64,000 nt of DNA from Hydrogenophaga sp. PAMC20947. Lineage in GTDB: Bacteria > Pseudomonadota > Gammaproteobacteria > Burkholderiales > Burkholderiaceae_C. Where the stretch lies: assembly GCF_004795855.1 (NCBI RefSeq), contig NZ_CP039252.1, positions 1,488,001-1,552,000 of the forward strand, given 5' to 3'. The notes under the pieces were generated by a model, which worked only from the letters and a program-made list of their open reading frames with translations, had not been told where the DNA came from and ran no database searches. This document shows positions 49,368-58,588 of this stretch, in pieces. Position numbers and translations under genes: made by a program. Numbering within the stretch: the stretch's first letter is position 1; each line of letters opens with the position of its first letter.

Positions 49368-50573
49368 TCAGGCCTGCTGCAGCGAAGCGCCCAGGCGCTG
49401 GATACCCTCTTCGATTTTGTCCAGCCCCACGGTCGCAAAGCTCAGACGCAGGGTTGAGAGATCCGGGTTGCTGGCGTAAAACGGTGCGCCCGGCACAAAC
49501 GCCACGTTGTTTTCAATCGCGCGTTTGGCCAGTTCAGCGCCATCGGTGAGCAAGCCAGTCTGGCCTGTCAGTCGGGCCCAGATAAATAGACCCCCCGCAG
49601 GCTGCACGAATTCAACGGCTGCGCCCAGCTCTCGTCGCAGGGCCTCGCCCATGGCACGGGCGCGCTCGGCGTAAACCTTGCGCACCCGCTCCAGCGTGCC
49701 CTGCATGCGGCCCGACTTCAGATAGTGGGCCGCCGTGGCTTGGGCGAAGGTGCTGGTGTGGGCATCGCTGAACTGTTTGCACATGGTCGCTTTGCTCAGG
49801 AGTTCGGCCGGCCCTACCATCCAGCCCACGCGCAGGCCTGGGCTGAGCACCTTGCTGAGTGAACCGCAATGCACCAGCAACTCACGGCTACCAGGCACCG
49901 ATGCGCTCAGCGCCAACAGGCTGGGGGGAGGAGGCGCGTCAAAGTACAAATCGCCATAGGGATCGTCTTCCACGATCAGCGTCTGGTGCTTCACGGCCAT
50001 GGCCAACACTTTGCGGCGACGCTCTTCCGGCAGCAAGGCACCACTGGGGTTGCCAAAGGTGGGGATCAGGTAAACGAACTTGGGGTGGTGCTCTTCGATC
50101 AGGCGCTCCAAGGCATCGGTCTGCACACCGTCGCCATCAACGGGCGCGCTGATCAGCTCGGCACCATAGAGCTTGAAACACTGGATGGTGGCAAGAAAGG
50201 TGGGGCCTTCGACGATCACCTTGTCGCCGGGAGAAATCAGGGTTTTGCCCAGCAAGTCCAGCGCCTGCTGGCTGCCGGTGGTCACGATGAGCTGTTCGGG
50301 CGCCAAATCGGTGCAACCCTTGTTGCCCATGAAGCGGGCGATCTCTTCGCGCAAGGGCTGGTAGCCTTCGGTCGCGCCGTACTGCAGCGCCGCACCGGGC
50401 TCATGGGTCAGCGCCGCGTTGGCGGCGATCCGGATGCCGTCTACGTCGAACAAGGCGCTGTCGGGAAAGCCGCCCGCGAAGCTGATGATGCCGGGTTTGC
50501 CCAGCAGCTTGAACAGCTCACGGATGGCTGAGGTTTCGACATTGTTGAGGCGGTCGGCAAAGGCAATCGGCAT
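49368..50573 (-). CDS. PLP-dependent aminotransferase (class I/II, 2-aminoadipate/LysN-like)
   Basis: A 401-residue fold-type I aminotransferase. ISFAGGFPDSALFDVDGI is typical of the MocR-related/LysN group, PLP lysine in HCGSLSKVLSPGLRVGW, and YLIPTFGNPSGALLPEERR and DDPYGDLYFD are conserved. It has no DNA-binding domain, so it is a true enzyme acting on 2-aminoadipate, branched-chain or aromatic amino acids. ATG 50573 is chosen by homology; upstream in-frame sequence is non-conserved. Confidence 0.88.
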   Translation of the reverse strand: MPIAFADRLNNVETSAIRELFKLLGKPGIISFAGGFPDSALFDVDGIRIAANAALTHEPGAALQYGATEGYQPLREEIARFMGNKGCTDLAPEQLIVTTGSQQALDLLGKTLISPGDKVIVEGPTFLATIQCFKLYGAELISAPVDGDGVQTDALERLIEEHHPKFVYLIPTFGNPSGALLPEERRRKVLAMAVKHQTLIVEDDPYGDLYFDAPPPPSLLALSASVPGSRELLVHCGSLSKVLSPGLRVGWMVGPAELLSKATMCKQFSDAHTSTFAQATAAHYLKSGRMQGTLERVRKVYAERARAMGEALRRELGAAVEFVQPAGGLFIWARLTGQTGLLTDGAELAKRAIENNVAFVPGAPFYASNPDLSTLRLSFATVGLDKIEEGIQRLGASLQQA

Positions 50574-50788
50574 GGCGGGTCCGTATAGAAAGGGTGGTGT
50601 GTCTGACGATGTTAGACCAACTCCAGGCCCAGCCGCGTCACACAGGGCGGACCGGCCAGCGAAACACACCTTTCATCGCCCCCCCCGTGCCGCACAGCCA
50701 GTTCGCACCACGGCACACGCCGAGGGGACTTGCCGCTGACACAAAGATCACCAAGAATGAACTCAAAACAACCCGTAACCATATAAGC

Positions 50789-51613
50789 ATGAGACAGTTT
50801 TTCACGCCGCTGGCGATTTCATTGGCCTTGGTGCTGAGCGCTTTGGCGCCGTCAGCCTCGGCCCGCGATCTGATTTTGGCGATCAGCGAAGGCTCATCGG
50901 GCGGCACCGACCACGCCCGGGTGATTTCCAAATACCAAGGGCTGGCTGACGTCATCGGCCGCAGCATCAACAAAAACGTGGCGGTCATCTTCATCCGGGA
51001 GTTCTCGGCGCTCGAAGACGGGCTCACGCAAAAGCGGTTTGACCTGGCGATGGCCCGCCCCAGCGACTACCCGGCACGCGCCATCCGGGACCATGGCTAT
51101 CAGTATGTCGCCTCGGGCAAGCCCGACGGGCAGTGTTTCATCATTGTTCCCAAGCGCTCAACGCTCACCAGCCTGTCCCAGATCAAGGGCAAACGGATGG
51201 TGATGCCCAACCCGGCCGCCTACATGACCAAGCTTTGTACGGCCGAGCTGAAGCGCCAGGGCATCGACCTCGAACAGGAAGATGTGAAGCGGGTCAAGGA
51301 ACAAGGGGCTGTGGCCTTTTTCCTTGAAAACAGTTTTGCCGATGTCGGCGGCGTGGCGTCGTATTCCGGTGTGGCCAAAAGCTGGGAAGCCAAGGGCCAC
51401 CGTGTGCTGCACAAGAGCGAGCCTCAACCCTACTTTCCCTTGATCGCCAGCAACGCACTGTCCACGGCAGAGGTCGCTGCCATCCAGCAAAGCCTGCGCA
51501 AGCTGCCCGATTCGCCGGCCGGGCAAAAGGTGCTAGACACCATAGAGCTGCAAGCCTTTGATACCGGCAGCGAACAGCGGCTGGCCAAACTGCTGCTCTG
51601 GCTGGGTCTTTGA
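50789..51613 (+). CDS. PhnD-like phosphate/phosphonate ABC-type binding protein
   Basis: A 274-residue periplasmic protein with a signal peptide (residues 1-~25, ending SASARD). The PhnD-like fold is indicated by LADVIGRSINKNVAVIFI, FDLAMARPSDYPARAIR, and SQIKGKRMVMPNPAAYM. No ABC permease or ATPase is beside it, so it could serve sensing or a distant transporter. ATG 50789 begins the signal peptide. Confidence 0.82.
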   Translation: MRQFFTPLAISLALVLSALAPSASARDLILAISEGSSGGTDHARVISKYQGLADVIGRSINKNVAVIFIREFSALEDGLTQKRFDLAMARPSDYPARAIRDHGYQYVASGKPDGQCFIIVPKRSTLTSLSQIKGKRMVMPNPAAYMTKLCTAELKRQGIDLEQEDVKRVKEQGAVAFFLENSFADVGGVASYSGVAKSWEAKGHRVLHKSEPQPYFPLIASNALSTAEVAAIQQSLRKLPDSPAGQKVLDTIELQAFDTGSEQRLAKLLLWLGL

Positions 51614-51764
51614 ACCGGCCCACCCAGCTCAACGTCTGGTTCAAGGCGCCTTCCAATGGGCCGTATTGGCGGGTAATTCCCGTGGAATTCCATCCCTCAA
51701 AAACCGCCATTCCCGGAACAATGGGCCCAACCCCTTCCTGCCCCATTTTTCCCGGAGATGTTCA

Positions 51765-52574
51765 ATGTCCAACGTGGCCGCCTTTGTCAAAGACCTGACC
51801 TTGCCCACCATGCCCGAAGTTGCTCACGAGCTGATCCGCAGCTTGAACGACGACGAGATTCCCATGGGCAAGCTCAAAGAGACCATTGCCAAAGACCCGG
51901 CGCTGACGGTCAAGCTGCTGCGCCTGGCCAACAGCGCGCGCTTCGGGGTCTCGCGTGAAGTGAGCAACCTGGAAGATGCCATGGCCGTGGTGGGCATGGC
52001 CCAGGTGCGCACACTGGCGCTCTCGGCCTGTCTGAGCGACGCCTTCCCCGTGGCTCCCGGTCTGAACCGCGACACCTTCTGGCGCGAGAGCCAGGCTTGC
52101 GCGGCCTACGCCCAATGGCTGGCCAGCCGCATGGGGGCAGACAGCCAGCAAGCCTGGTTGAGCGGCTTCATGGTTCGCCTGGGCGAACTGATGATCGTGC
52201 AAAACCAACCCGAAGCGCTGGCCGCCATCGAGCAAAAGCCCCACTACCCCGGCGGCCGCTGGGAACGAGAAGCTTCGCTGCTCGGGTTCACCGAAGGCCA
52301 GATCACGGCCGAAATGGCCCGCCGCTGGAAATTTCCGCAAAGCATCATTGACGCCCTGGAGTCTTCGGGTGACCCCCTTGCCATGCGCCCCTTTTGCCGC
52401 CTGAGCGGCGTGCTGCACTTGGCCGAGCTGCTGGCCACAACCGATGTTGATACCTCGAAAGACATCTCGGAAGTACCCCAGGAGCTGCTAGTGGCCCTGC
52501 AGCTGGACCGCGAATGGCTCCTCGCCCATATGGCCGAAGCTCGGGAATTCGCTGCATCGGCCACCGTTCACTGA
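51765..52574 (+). CDS. HDOD-domain signalling protein
   Basis: A 269-residue stand-alone HDOD protein, related to HD phosphohydrolases but usually lacking catalysis. Typical elements are LTLPTMPEVAHELIRSL, IAKDPALTVKLLRLANSARF, and NLEDAMAVVGMAQVRTLALS, with AWLSGFMVRLGELMIVQNQP where an active HD enzyme would have its metal His-Asp pairs. It probably relays regulatory signals (motility, biofilm or stress). ATG 51765 follows GGAG; it ends before a GC-rich terminator. Confidence 0.88.
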   Translation: MSNVAAFVKDLTLPTMPEVAHELIRSLNDDEIPMGKLKETIAKDPALTVKLLRLANSARFGVSREVSNLEDAMAVVGMAQVRTLALSACLSDAFPVAPGLNRDTFWRESQACAAYAQWLASRMGADSQQAWLSGFMVRLGELMIVQNQPEALAAIEQKPHYPGGRWEREASLLGFTEGQITAEMARRWKFPQSIIDALESSGDPLAMRPFCRLSGVLHLAELLATTDVDTSKDISEVPQELLVALQLDREWLLAHMAEAREFAASATVH

Positions 52575-52642
52575 GTCCGGTCAGGGCTCAGCATCCGCCC
52601 GCCCTGCTCCAGCTCTCCTGAGCACCTAAGATAGGGCTATTC

Positions 52643-52673
52643 GCCGGCGCCTGGTGCGCCGGCGCCCCTTTTT
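52643..52673 (+). terminator. Rho-independent terminator between the HDOD and DUF2059 genes
   Basis: An 8-bp GC stem GCCGGCGC (52643-52650) / GCGCCGGC (52656-52663) with a CTGGT loop, followed by GCCCCTTTTT. It lies 16 bp before the DUF2059 start. Confidence 0.75.
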
Positions 52674-52688
52674 GCTCAGGAGATTTTC

Positions 52689-53195
52689 ATGCGCTTCGTC
52701 GCACTGTGTCGGGTCGCCTTGCTGACCCTGGGCCTGCTGCTCGCCCAGCCAGGGCACGCCGAGCTTGCACCGCTCGAACCCGCCAAACGCGCCGACATCG
52801 AGCAATTGATGGCCACCATGAATGTGGCGACCAACATGAAGGCCATGTCCAACGCCATGATGCAGTCGTTTGTACAAAACCTGCGCAAGGGCCGCAACGA
52901 CCTCACCCCCGAGCAGGAGCAAGCCGTGATCAACACCACCAGCGAAGTGTTCACGGAGAATTACGGCAGCTTTAACGAGCTGATGGTGCACCTGTACCAC
53001 AAGCACTTCACCGCGACCGACATCCAGCAGCTGCGCAGCTTCTACGCGACCGACATCGGCAAAAAAATGATCGCGGTCATGCCGGCACTGACACAAGAGT
53101 CATTCGAAGTGGGCGCGCAATGGGGTCAGGTGTTAGCCCCCATGATTCAGAAGCGGGTGAAAGAACGCCTTGCAGCCCAAGGCGTGGCGCTTTGA
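52689..53195 (+). CDS. DUF2059 family exported protein
   Basis: 168 residues with a signal peptide (1-~24, ending GHAE). The body is helical, and matches the DUF2059 pattern: HLYHKHFTATDIQQLRSFY and ATDIGKKMIAVMPALTQES. Its function is unknown in the family. AGGAG precedes ATG 52689. It is followed 37 bp later by nth. Confidence 0.85.
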   Translation: MRFVALCRVALLTLGLLLAQPGHAELAPLEPAKRADIEQLMATMNVATNMKAMSNAMMQSFVQNLRKGRNDLTPEQEQAVINTTSEVFTENYGSFNELMVHLYHKHFTATDIQQLRSFYATDIGKKMIAVMPALTQESFEVGAQWGQVLAPMIQKRVKERLAAQGVAL

Positions 53196-53232
53196 TCACC
53201 CAGCCAAACAACACACCATCGGTAACGCCTCT

Positions 53233-53874
53233 ATGAACCGCCAAAACATCGAGGCCTTCTTCGCCACGCTCAAAGCGGCCAACCCGGAGCCGCGAACCGA
53301 GCTCGAATACAGCAGCAATTTTGAGCTGCTGGCCGCCGTGTTGTTGTCAGCCCAGGCCACCGACGTGGGTGTCAACAAAGCCACGCGAAAGCTCTATCCT
53401 GTGGCCAACACGCCGCAACAGATCCTGGATCTGGGCCTGGAAGGGCTGGAGAGTTTCATCAAAACCATTGGCCTGTACCACAGCAAAGCCAAGCACCTGA
53501 TGGCCGCTTGCCGCATCCTCGTCGATCAACACGGTGGCGTGGTGCCCGACACCCGCGAAGCCCTCGAAGCCCTGCCAGGCGTGGGCCGCAAAACGGCCAA
53601 CGTGGTGCTCAACGTGGCCTTCGGCCAGCCCACCATGGCGGTGGACACCCACATTTTCCGCGTGGGCAACCGCACGGGCCTGGGCAAGGGCAGCACCCCG
53701 CTGGCCGTTGAGAAGCAGTTGATGAAGCGCATACCCGCCGAATACGCCGTGGACTCACACCACTGGCTGATCCTGCACGGGCGCTATGTGTGCCAGGCGC
53801 GCAAGCCCCTGTGTTATCAGTGTGCGGTATCGGCCTATTGCGATTTCAAGCCGAAGACAGCTGCACCGAAATAA
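53233..53874 (+). CDS. nth: Endonuclease III (DNA glycosylase/AP lyase)
   Basis: A 213-residue base-excision repair enzyme for oxidised pyrimidines. The helix-hairpin-helix LPGVGRKTANVVLNVAFG carries the catalytic Lys, the catalytic Asp is in AVDTHIFRVGNR, and the C-terminal [4Fe-4S] ligands are C-x6-C-x2-C-x5-C in CQARKPLCYQCAVSAYC. Length matches E. coli Nth (211). Confidence 0.96.
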   Translation: MNRQNIEAFFATLKAANPEPRTELEYSSNFELLAAVLLSAQATDVGVNKATRKLYPVANTPQQILDLGLEGLESFIKTIGLYHSKAKHLMAACRILVDQHGGVVPDTREALEALPGVGRKTANVVLNVAFGQPTMAVDTHIFRVGNRTGLGKGSTPLAVEKQLMKRIPAEYAVDSHHWLILHGRYVCQARKPLCYQCAVSAYCDFKPKTAAPK

Positions 53875-53938
53875 GCAGGCTGGCACCAGCGCCCTGCCTT
53901 CAGAAAACACACACCTTTTGAAGGGGCCTCGCAAGGCC

Positions 53939-54697
53939 TTACCCCAGCGAAGAGTAGCCACCGTCGACCGGAATGGCCGTACCCGTGACGAAGTTCGCGT
54001 GTGCGCTGGCAAGAAATACCGCGACGCCCTCAAAGTCTTCGGGCGTACCCCATCGGCCAGTGGGCGAACGGGAAAGCACGCGTTCGTGCAGCCCCTGTAC
54101 CTCGGCGCGCCCTTTGCGGGTCAACTCGGTGTCAATCCACCCGGGCAGGATGGCGTTGACCTGGATGTTGTCAGGCGCCCAAGCAACGGCAAGCGATTTC
54201 GTGAGTTGCACAATGCCCCCCTTGCTCGCTCCGTAGGCCGGGGAAAAGCTCGCCCCAAAAATGGACAACATGGATCCGAGGTTGATGACCTTGCCTGCGC
54301 CCGCCTGCTTCATGTGCGGGTACACGGCCTTCGAACACAGAAAAGCGCTGGTCAGGTTGGTATCAATAACCTGGCGCCATTGCTCCAGCTCCAGATCCTG
54401 GGCAGGGCCACGGATGTTGATGCCGGCGTTGTTGACCAGAATGTCCAGCCGCCCGCAGCGCTCCACGGTGTCGCGAACGAGCGCGGCGACCGACGCCTCG
54501 TCGGCCACGTCCACCTGAATCGCCAACGCTTCGATGCCCAGACGCTTCAGCTCATCGACAGCAGCAGCCGATTTGATGCCGCCGCGGGCGCCAATCACGA
54601 CACGCGCACCCGCACGGCCCAGGCCACGCGCCATCGCCAGGCCGATGCCCCCGTTGCCGCCGGTGACGAGGGCCACTTGGCCAATCAATGAAAACAT
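53939..54697 (-). CDS. Short-chain dehydrogenase/reductase (gluconate 5-dehydrogenase-like)
   Basis: A 252-residue SDR with NAD(P) motif VTGGNGGIGLAMARGLG, NNAGINIRG, the catalytic SMLSIF (Ser) and YGASKGGIVQLTKS (Tyr-x-x-x-Lys), and the end AIPVDGGYSSLG. Similarity in style to IdnO/KduD suggests a sugar acid substrate; not certain. It is converging with nth and follows sugE on the same strand (83 bp gap). Confidence 0.85.
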   Translation of the reverse strand: MFSLIGQVALVTGGNGGIGLAMARGLGRAGARVVIGARGGIKSAAAVDELKRLGIEALAIQVDVADEASVAALVRDTVERCGRLDILVNNAGINIRGPAQDLELEQWRQVIDTNLTSAFLCSKAVYPHMKQAGAGKVINLGSMLSIFGASFSPAYGASKGGIVQLTKSLAVAWAPDNIQVNAILPGWIDTELTRKGRAEVQGLHERVLSRSPTGRWGTPEDFEGVAVFLASAHANFVTGTAIPVDGGYSSLG

Positions 54698-54780
54698 GTG
54701 CACTCCTGAAATCGAATGGAAATGCACTATAGCCGCCCCCCAGCTTTGCAGCGTTGGGAGCGCGCGCTCTTCAGCCGATT

Positions 54781-55101
54781 CTAGGTCGGTGTGGCCAGTT
54801 TCAGGCCCACAATGCCAGCCACGATCAGCGCCAGGCTGAGCAAGCGGCCCGTGTTCGCCGACTCGCCCAACAACACCATACCCACCAAGGCGGTCCCCAC
54901 CGCACCGACGCCCACCCACACAGCGTAGGCAGTGCCCAATGGCAAGGATTTCAAGGCAAGTCCGAGCAGGCCGAAGCTGATCGCCATCGACAGCAAGGTG
55001 AACACCGTGGGCCACAGGCGGGTGAAGCCGTCGGTGTATTTCAAGCCAACCGCCCAGCCGATTTCAAACAGCCCGGCCAGAACAAGAATGAGCCAATGCA
55101 T
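54781..55101 (-). CDS. gdx: Guanidinium exporter, SMR family (SugE/Gdx)
   Basis: A 106-residue four-helix small multidrug resistance protein. The Gdx subtype is clear from [19 protein letters not shown] (with the central Glu and adjacent Trp), [20 protein letters not shown] and [12 protein letters not shown], nearly as in E. coli SugE. It works as a dimer exchanging guanidinium for protons. A guanidine-II riboswitch at 55124-55168 immediately precedes it, which supports a guanidinium rather than a drug substrate. ATG 55101 has GGTGGGGA as ribosome-binding site. Confidence 0.95.
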   Translation of the reverse strand: MHWLILVLAGLFEIGWAVGLKYTDGFTRLWPTVFTLLSMAISFGLLGLALKSLPLGTAYAVWVGVGAVGTALVGMVLLGESANTGRLLSLALIVAGIVGLKLATPT

Positions 55102-55123
55102 ATAGATCCCCACCAAAAAAAGG

Positions 55124-55168
55124 CGGGTCGTCCCGAAAATGCAAAGCGATGTGAGGTCGTCCACACAT
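55124..55168 (-). ncRNA. Guanidine-II (mini-ykkC) riboswitch
   Basis: On the minus strand two hairpins with identical ACGA loops are spaced by 13 nt. The first (55168-55149) has an 8-pair stem with one T-T mismatch and reads ATGTGTGG-ACGA-CCTCACAT; the second (55135-55124) is CGGG-ACGA-CCCG. Paired ACGR tetraloop hairpins in front of sugE define mini-ykkC, whose loops form a kissing dimer that binds guanidinium. The gdx ribosome-binding site lies about 10 nt downstream. A run of seven T follows the second hairpin closely. Confidence 0.9.
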
Positions 55169-55214
55169 CCCAGGCACACAACCGCTACCCGAGCGGGCAA
55201 CCGTGCACCAAGCA

Positions 55215-55418
55215 CTATCTTAGTGCGGCCGGGTTGTTGACGCTGGGGCCGGAGGCGCCCTCCTCAACTGCCCCTGTTGCTGCAGTTGCGGGCGCGTCTT
55301 GCCCGTAAGCAACCGCATCGCCCATAGCAAAGAAGTGCTCCCACGCCAACCCCTGTGGCATCGACGCACGGCGATGATTTAAACGCCGCAGCAGGGGATC
55401 TCCATACAGAGAGGGCAT
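55215..55418 (-). CDS. Possible small protein of unknown function
   Basis: 67 residues from ATG 55418 ([20 protein letters not shown] ... [18 protein letters not shown]). No signal peptide or membrane helix. The first half is compositionally protein-like, the second half low-complexity Ala/Gly. It precedes the riboswitch and gdx on the same strand. I do not recognise a family and it could be spurious. Confidence 0.35.
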   Translation of the reverse strand: MPSLYGDPLLRRLNHRRASMPQGLAWEHFFAMGDAVAYGQDAPATAATGAVEEGASGPSVNNPAALR

Positions 55419-55460
55419 TCAAGCCACGCCGACGTTTTGGGCGTCAACCGCAACAGTGGG

Positions 55461-55793
55461 TCAGGCCCAGCGCGGGCCAAAAATAATGATGGCCATCCCC
55501 AACAAACAGACGACCGCCCCCACGACATCGGTCATGGTGGGCCGCACAGAATCGACTGCCCAGAGCCATGCCAGGGCAACACAGATGTAGACGCCACCGT
55601 ACGCGGCATACACGCGGCCTGCGGCTTGAGGGTGCCAGGTCAGCAACCAGGCAAAAGCCGCGAGACTCAACGCCCCCGGTACCAGCAACCATGCGCTGTG
55701 CCCTTGCTTGAGCCAGAGATACGGCAGGTAGCAGCCTATGATTTCAGCCAACGCCGTCAAAACAAAGAGCGCAAGTGTTTTCAGAATATCCAC
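55461..55793 (-). CDS. YnfA-family small membrane protein
   Basis: A 110-residue four-helix inner membrane protein (UPF0060/YnfA). Family marks are [54 protein letters not shown] and [17 protein letters not shown]. Its transport role is unclear although it resembles SMR transporters. Start is GTG 55793. Confidence 0.93.
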   Translation of the reverse strand: MDILKTLALFVLTALAEIIGCYLPYLWLKQGHSAWLLVPGALSLAAFAWLLTWHPQAAGRVYAAYGGVYICVALAWLWAVDSVRPTMTDVVGAVVCLLGMAIIIFGPRWA

Positions 55794-55876
55794 AGAACCT
55801 TCTTTTGTGCAAAACGCCTGCTTGCCTGCTCAACATACCGCCTCGCGGATGTACCGGTCGAGGCGAAATGGAGCCT

Positions 55877-56368
55877 TCAGGCATTCAGATCTTGGCCCAT
55901 CGAAAGCTGCATTTTCATGCCCTCATGTGACGCCGTGAAGCCCAAGCCTTCGTAGAAGCGAATGGCATCGGGGCGCGATTTGTCGGAAGTCAGCTGGAGC
56001 ATGTGGCAGCCGCGCACTTTGGCACGCTCAATGGCCCAGAGAAACATCAGCCCGCCTACGCCGCTCGATCGCATGTCCGCAGCCACTCGCACCCCCTCGA
56101 TCAGAGCGCGCCACCCACCCCGGTAGGTCAAATACGGAATGAAAGTCAACTGCAGAACGCCGATCAAGCCTTTGCCCTCAAGCACCGCGACCACCAGCTC
56201 ATTGTTGGTGTCGCCGTCAATAGCCGTGAAAGCCGAGCAGTAGCCCTCAAGGAGCGGTGTAGAAACCCTTTCCCGCTGGCCGCCCAGTGGGTCGTCGGCC
56301 AGCAGCTCAACGAGGCGAGGCAGGTCTTCGCGGGTGGCTGGGCGGAAGGTGAGCGCAAGTGAGTCCAT
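55877..56368 (-). CDS. GNAT-family N-acetyltransferase
   Basis: 163 residues. The acetyl-CoA motif A is MRSSGVGGLMFLWAIERAK (a variant of RxxGxG/A) and motif B is KSRPDAIRFYEGLGFTASHEGMK. The N-terminal part FRPATREDLPRLVELLADDP is standard. Substrate unknown. The 229 bp to the next gene on the left of DUF445 holds no visible feature. Confidence 0.85.
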   Translation of the reverse strand: MDSLALTFRPATREDLPRLVELLADDPLGGQRERVSTPLLEGYCSAFTAIDGDTNNELVVAVLEGKGLIGVLQLTFIPYLTYRGGWRALIEGVRVAADMRSSGVGGLMFLWAIERAKVRGCHMLQLTSDKSRPDAIRFYEGLGFTASHEGMKMQLSMGQDLNA

Positions 56369-56597
56369 GGGTGAACAGCTTACGGCATGGGATATTCCAA
56401 AAGATGGCGAAGCGCTGTGAGTGCCGCAATCACCTCCTTGAGCCGAAGTTTCTCCTCACGCTTTATTGCGTGACATATCGGTTCTGGACTTCGTGGGAAT
56501 GGGGATCGGGTCTTATGGACTCCGGGCAATTTCAAACTGGACGTTGATGTTTGCCTGCGAAAGCGGGTGCAGTCCAATCATCAATACGACGTGTGAG

Positions 56598-57851
56598 TTA
56601 GCTCCCCATAGCCGCCTGCAACCAAGGCCAAGCCAGTGCCACCTGCGTCAAGGCATGCAACACCAAACCCACCAAGGCCCCCACCAGCGTGCCATTGATG
56701 CGGATGAACTGCAGATCGCGGCCGATGTGTTGTTCCAGAATGCCGCTCATTTCTGCTGCATCCCAGGCTTGCACGCGCGTCGTCACAAATTCGAGCAGCA
56801 GCGGGCGGTTGCGCTCCAGCAAGTCCAGCAACAGCGGCTGGGCCTGGGCCTGAATCGCCTGGCGCAAGGCCGGCTCGGCCAATACCCGCTCCCCCAGGCT
56901 TTGCACGGTTGAGGCCACCCGGTCGCGCAAGTTGGCACTGGGCGCTTGGGCCAGAGACAGCAGTTTGTCCAGCAGCTCGCCCACCCAGCTCTCGATCTGG
57001 GCGTCCATGCCGGGCTGGACCAGCCATTCATCTCGCCAGCCCGCCACTTTGGCCTGCCATTCTGGATCGCTTTGCAGACGCGCCAAGGTGTCCACCATCC
57101 ATTGATCAAAGCGCTGGCGCAGTTCGTGATCGGGGTCTTCGGCCACTTCGCTCAGCGTGCGGCTGAGGGCCGTCACGAGTTTGTGGGTGGCCAGACGGGC
57201 TGCCACCTGGTCGAGCCGCAGATATTTCAGTTCTTTGAGCTCGCGGGCGATGGCTTCGGTCAAGCCGGCCTGCACATTGTCTTGCTCGGCCCATTCGGCG
57301 ATTTGATTGAGCACGCCATTGAGCCATTGCTGGTGGTGGCCGTGTTCGGTCAGGGCGGTGAGCGTTTGCCCGCTCAGCTCGGCGAGGTTGGCCTGACCCA
57401 GCAGGCGCTGCCCCAGACGGGCCGCGGCACTGCGCAGGGGCGCGTGGTCCAGGCCGGCCAACACGCTGGGCGCTGCCTGCAAGATCCAGTCGGACAGGCG
57501 CTGCGCCGATGTGCGGTCGGCCAGCCAGCGCCCCAGGTGGTCGGCCACATCCCAGCGCTGAAGGGCTTCGCCCACCTGTTCTTTCGTCAGAAAATGGTCG
57601 CCCAGAAAGCGCGCCAGCGCTGCGCCCAGGCGGTCTTTGTGGGCGGCGATGATGGCGGTGTGGGGAATGGGCAGACCCAGCGGGTGCCGAAACAGCGCCA
57701 CCACGGCAAACCAGTCGGCCAGCGCGCCGATCATGGCGGCCTCGGCTGCAGCGGCCACATAGCCCCAGGCGCCATGCCTCGGGCCCAGGACCACGGCGGC
57801 CATGTAGACCAGCGCCGCGAGCAGCAGCAGGCCCAGCGCCAGCGCTTTCAT
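56598..57851 (-). CDS. DUF445 family membrane protein
   Basis: 417 residues with N-terminal helices (LALGLLLLAALVYMAAVVL; WGYVAAAAEAAMIGALADWF) and the DUF445 hallmark ADWFAVVALFRHPLGLPIPHTAII. A long helical, probably peripheral, region follows, and a last helix near the C-terminus (LVGALVGLVLHALTQVALAW). Function unknown in the family. It is downstream of the cobalamin genes with a 182-bp gap, so it is probably not part of that operon. Confidence 0.85.
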   Translation of the reverse strand: MKALALGLLLLAALVYMAAVVLGPRHGAWGYVAAAAEAAMIGALADWFAVVALFRHPLGLPIPHTAIIAAHKDRLGAALARFLGDHFLTKEQVGEALQRWDVADHLGRWLADRTSAQRLSDWILQAAPSVLAGLDHAPLRSAAARLGQRLLGQANLAELSGQTLTALTEHGHHQQWLNGVLNQIAEWAEQDNVQAGLTEAIARELKELKYLRLDQVAARLATHKLVTALSRTLSEVAEDPDHELRQRFDQWMVDTLARLQSDPEWQAKVAGWRDEWLVQPGMDAQIESWVGELLDKLLSLAQAPSANLRDRVASTVQSLGERVLAEPALRQAIQAQAQPLLLDLLERNRPLLLEFVTTRVQAWDAAEMSGILEQHIGRDLQFIRINGTLVGALVGLVLHALTQVALAWPWLQAAMGS

Positions 57852-58033
57852 GCGGGCTAGGCTGTAGGAAGCAGATGAAGTGGCGATAGCGGTCGATCGT
57901 GAAAGGGGGTGGGTTCGTCAAGCAGGGTGCGCACGGGAGGCAGCCCACGCCTGACTCTTCCAGTTTGTGTATTCGAGCGCAGAACAAGGCAGGAGCCGCA
58001 GACTGTGCTTTAGCACGGCAAGGCGAAACCGTA

Positions 58034-58588
58034 TCAGAGCGTGATCTGAATATAGCCCCCTGGCTCGGGTGCTTCGCGCGGCCATTGTTCGGCCATGGTC
58101 AAGGGATGCTGACCAACGTCGGCCAGGTACGCCACCGAGCGGATGACCCCTGCATGCGTGACCCAAACCGCTTCTTCAAGCCCCCGCTCGCGCAGACTGC
58201 CCAGCGCTAGAGCCACGCGGGCCAGGATGGCCCGGGTGCTTTCCACGCCGCCAAAGCGGTGGTGCGCAAAGTCGGCCATCCAGGCGTCAAAGGCGGCCCG
58301 GGGAATGGCGCTCCAGGGTTGCAGCTCCCATTGACCGAAATCCATTTCGTTGAGGCGCGGATCTTGGGCAAACCCGCTCAAATCGGGCCGCAGGCATTGC
58401 AGATCAGCGCCAAGCTGGCGCGTGCGGCCCAGGGCGGAAGTCCAGACCGGCAGGCCTGGCGGCAAAAAAGCGGCGGCCTTTTCGGCAGCCAACAGAGTCA
58501 GCGCGGCGTCGGCCGGCACATCGCTGGCGCCGTAACAAAGGCCCGCCTCCAGCACCACGGGCGCATGGCGCAGCAGCCAGAGTTTCAT
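58034..58588 (-). CDS. cobC: Alpha-ribazole phosphatase-like histidine phosphatase
   Basis: A 184-residue phosphoglycerate-mutase-fold phosphatase. The phosphohistidine motif is KLWLLRHAPV (RH), the acid is in LNEMDFGQWELQPW, and the second His is in VTHAGVIRSVAYL. By context, last gene of the cobalamin operon, it should remove phosphate from alpha-ribazole-5-phosphate (or adenosylcobalamin-5'-phosphate). The start overlaps the cobS stop as ATGA. Confidence 0.85.
   Translation of the reverse strand: MKLWLLRHAPVVLEAGLCYGASDVPADAALTLLAAEKAAAFLPPGLPVWTSALGRTRQLGADLQCLRPDLSGFAQDPRLNEMDFGQWELQPWSAIPRAAFDAWMADFAHHRFGGVESTRAILARVALALGSLRERGLEEAVWVTHAGVIRSVAYLADVGQHPLTMAEQWPREAPEPGGYIQITL

Noticed and set aside
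50789..51613. Phosphonate ABC transporter operon
   Set aside because: Only a PhnD-like binding protein is seen; no permease or ATPase gene lies on either side.
57852..58033. Possible cobalamin riboswitch near the cobalamin genes
   Set aside because: The gap is downstream of the operon, and I could not find a B12-box-like segment with supporting stems. A B12 riboswitch, if present, would be upstream of cbiB, outside the window.
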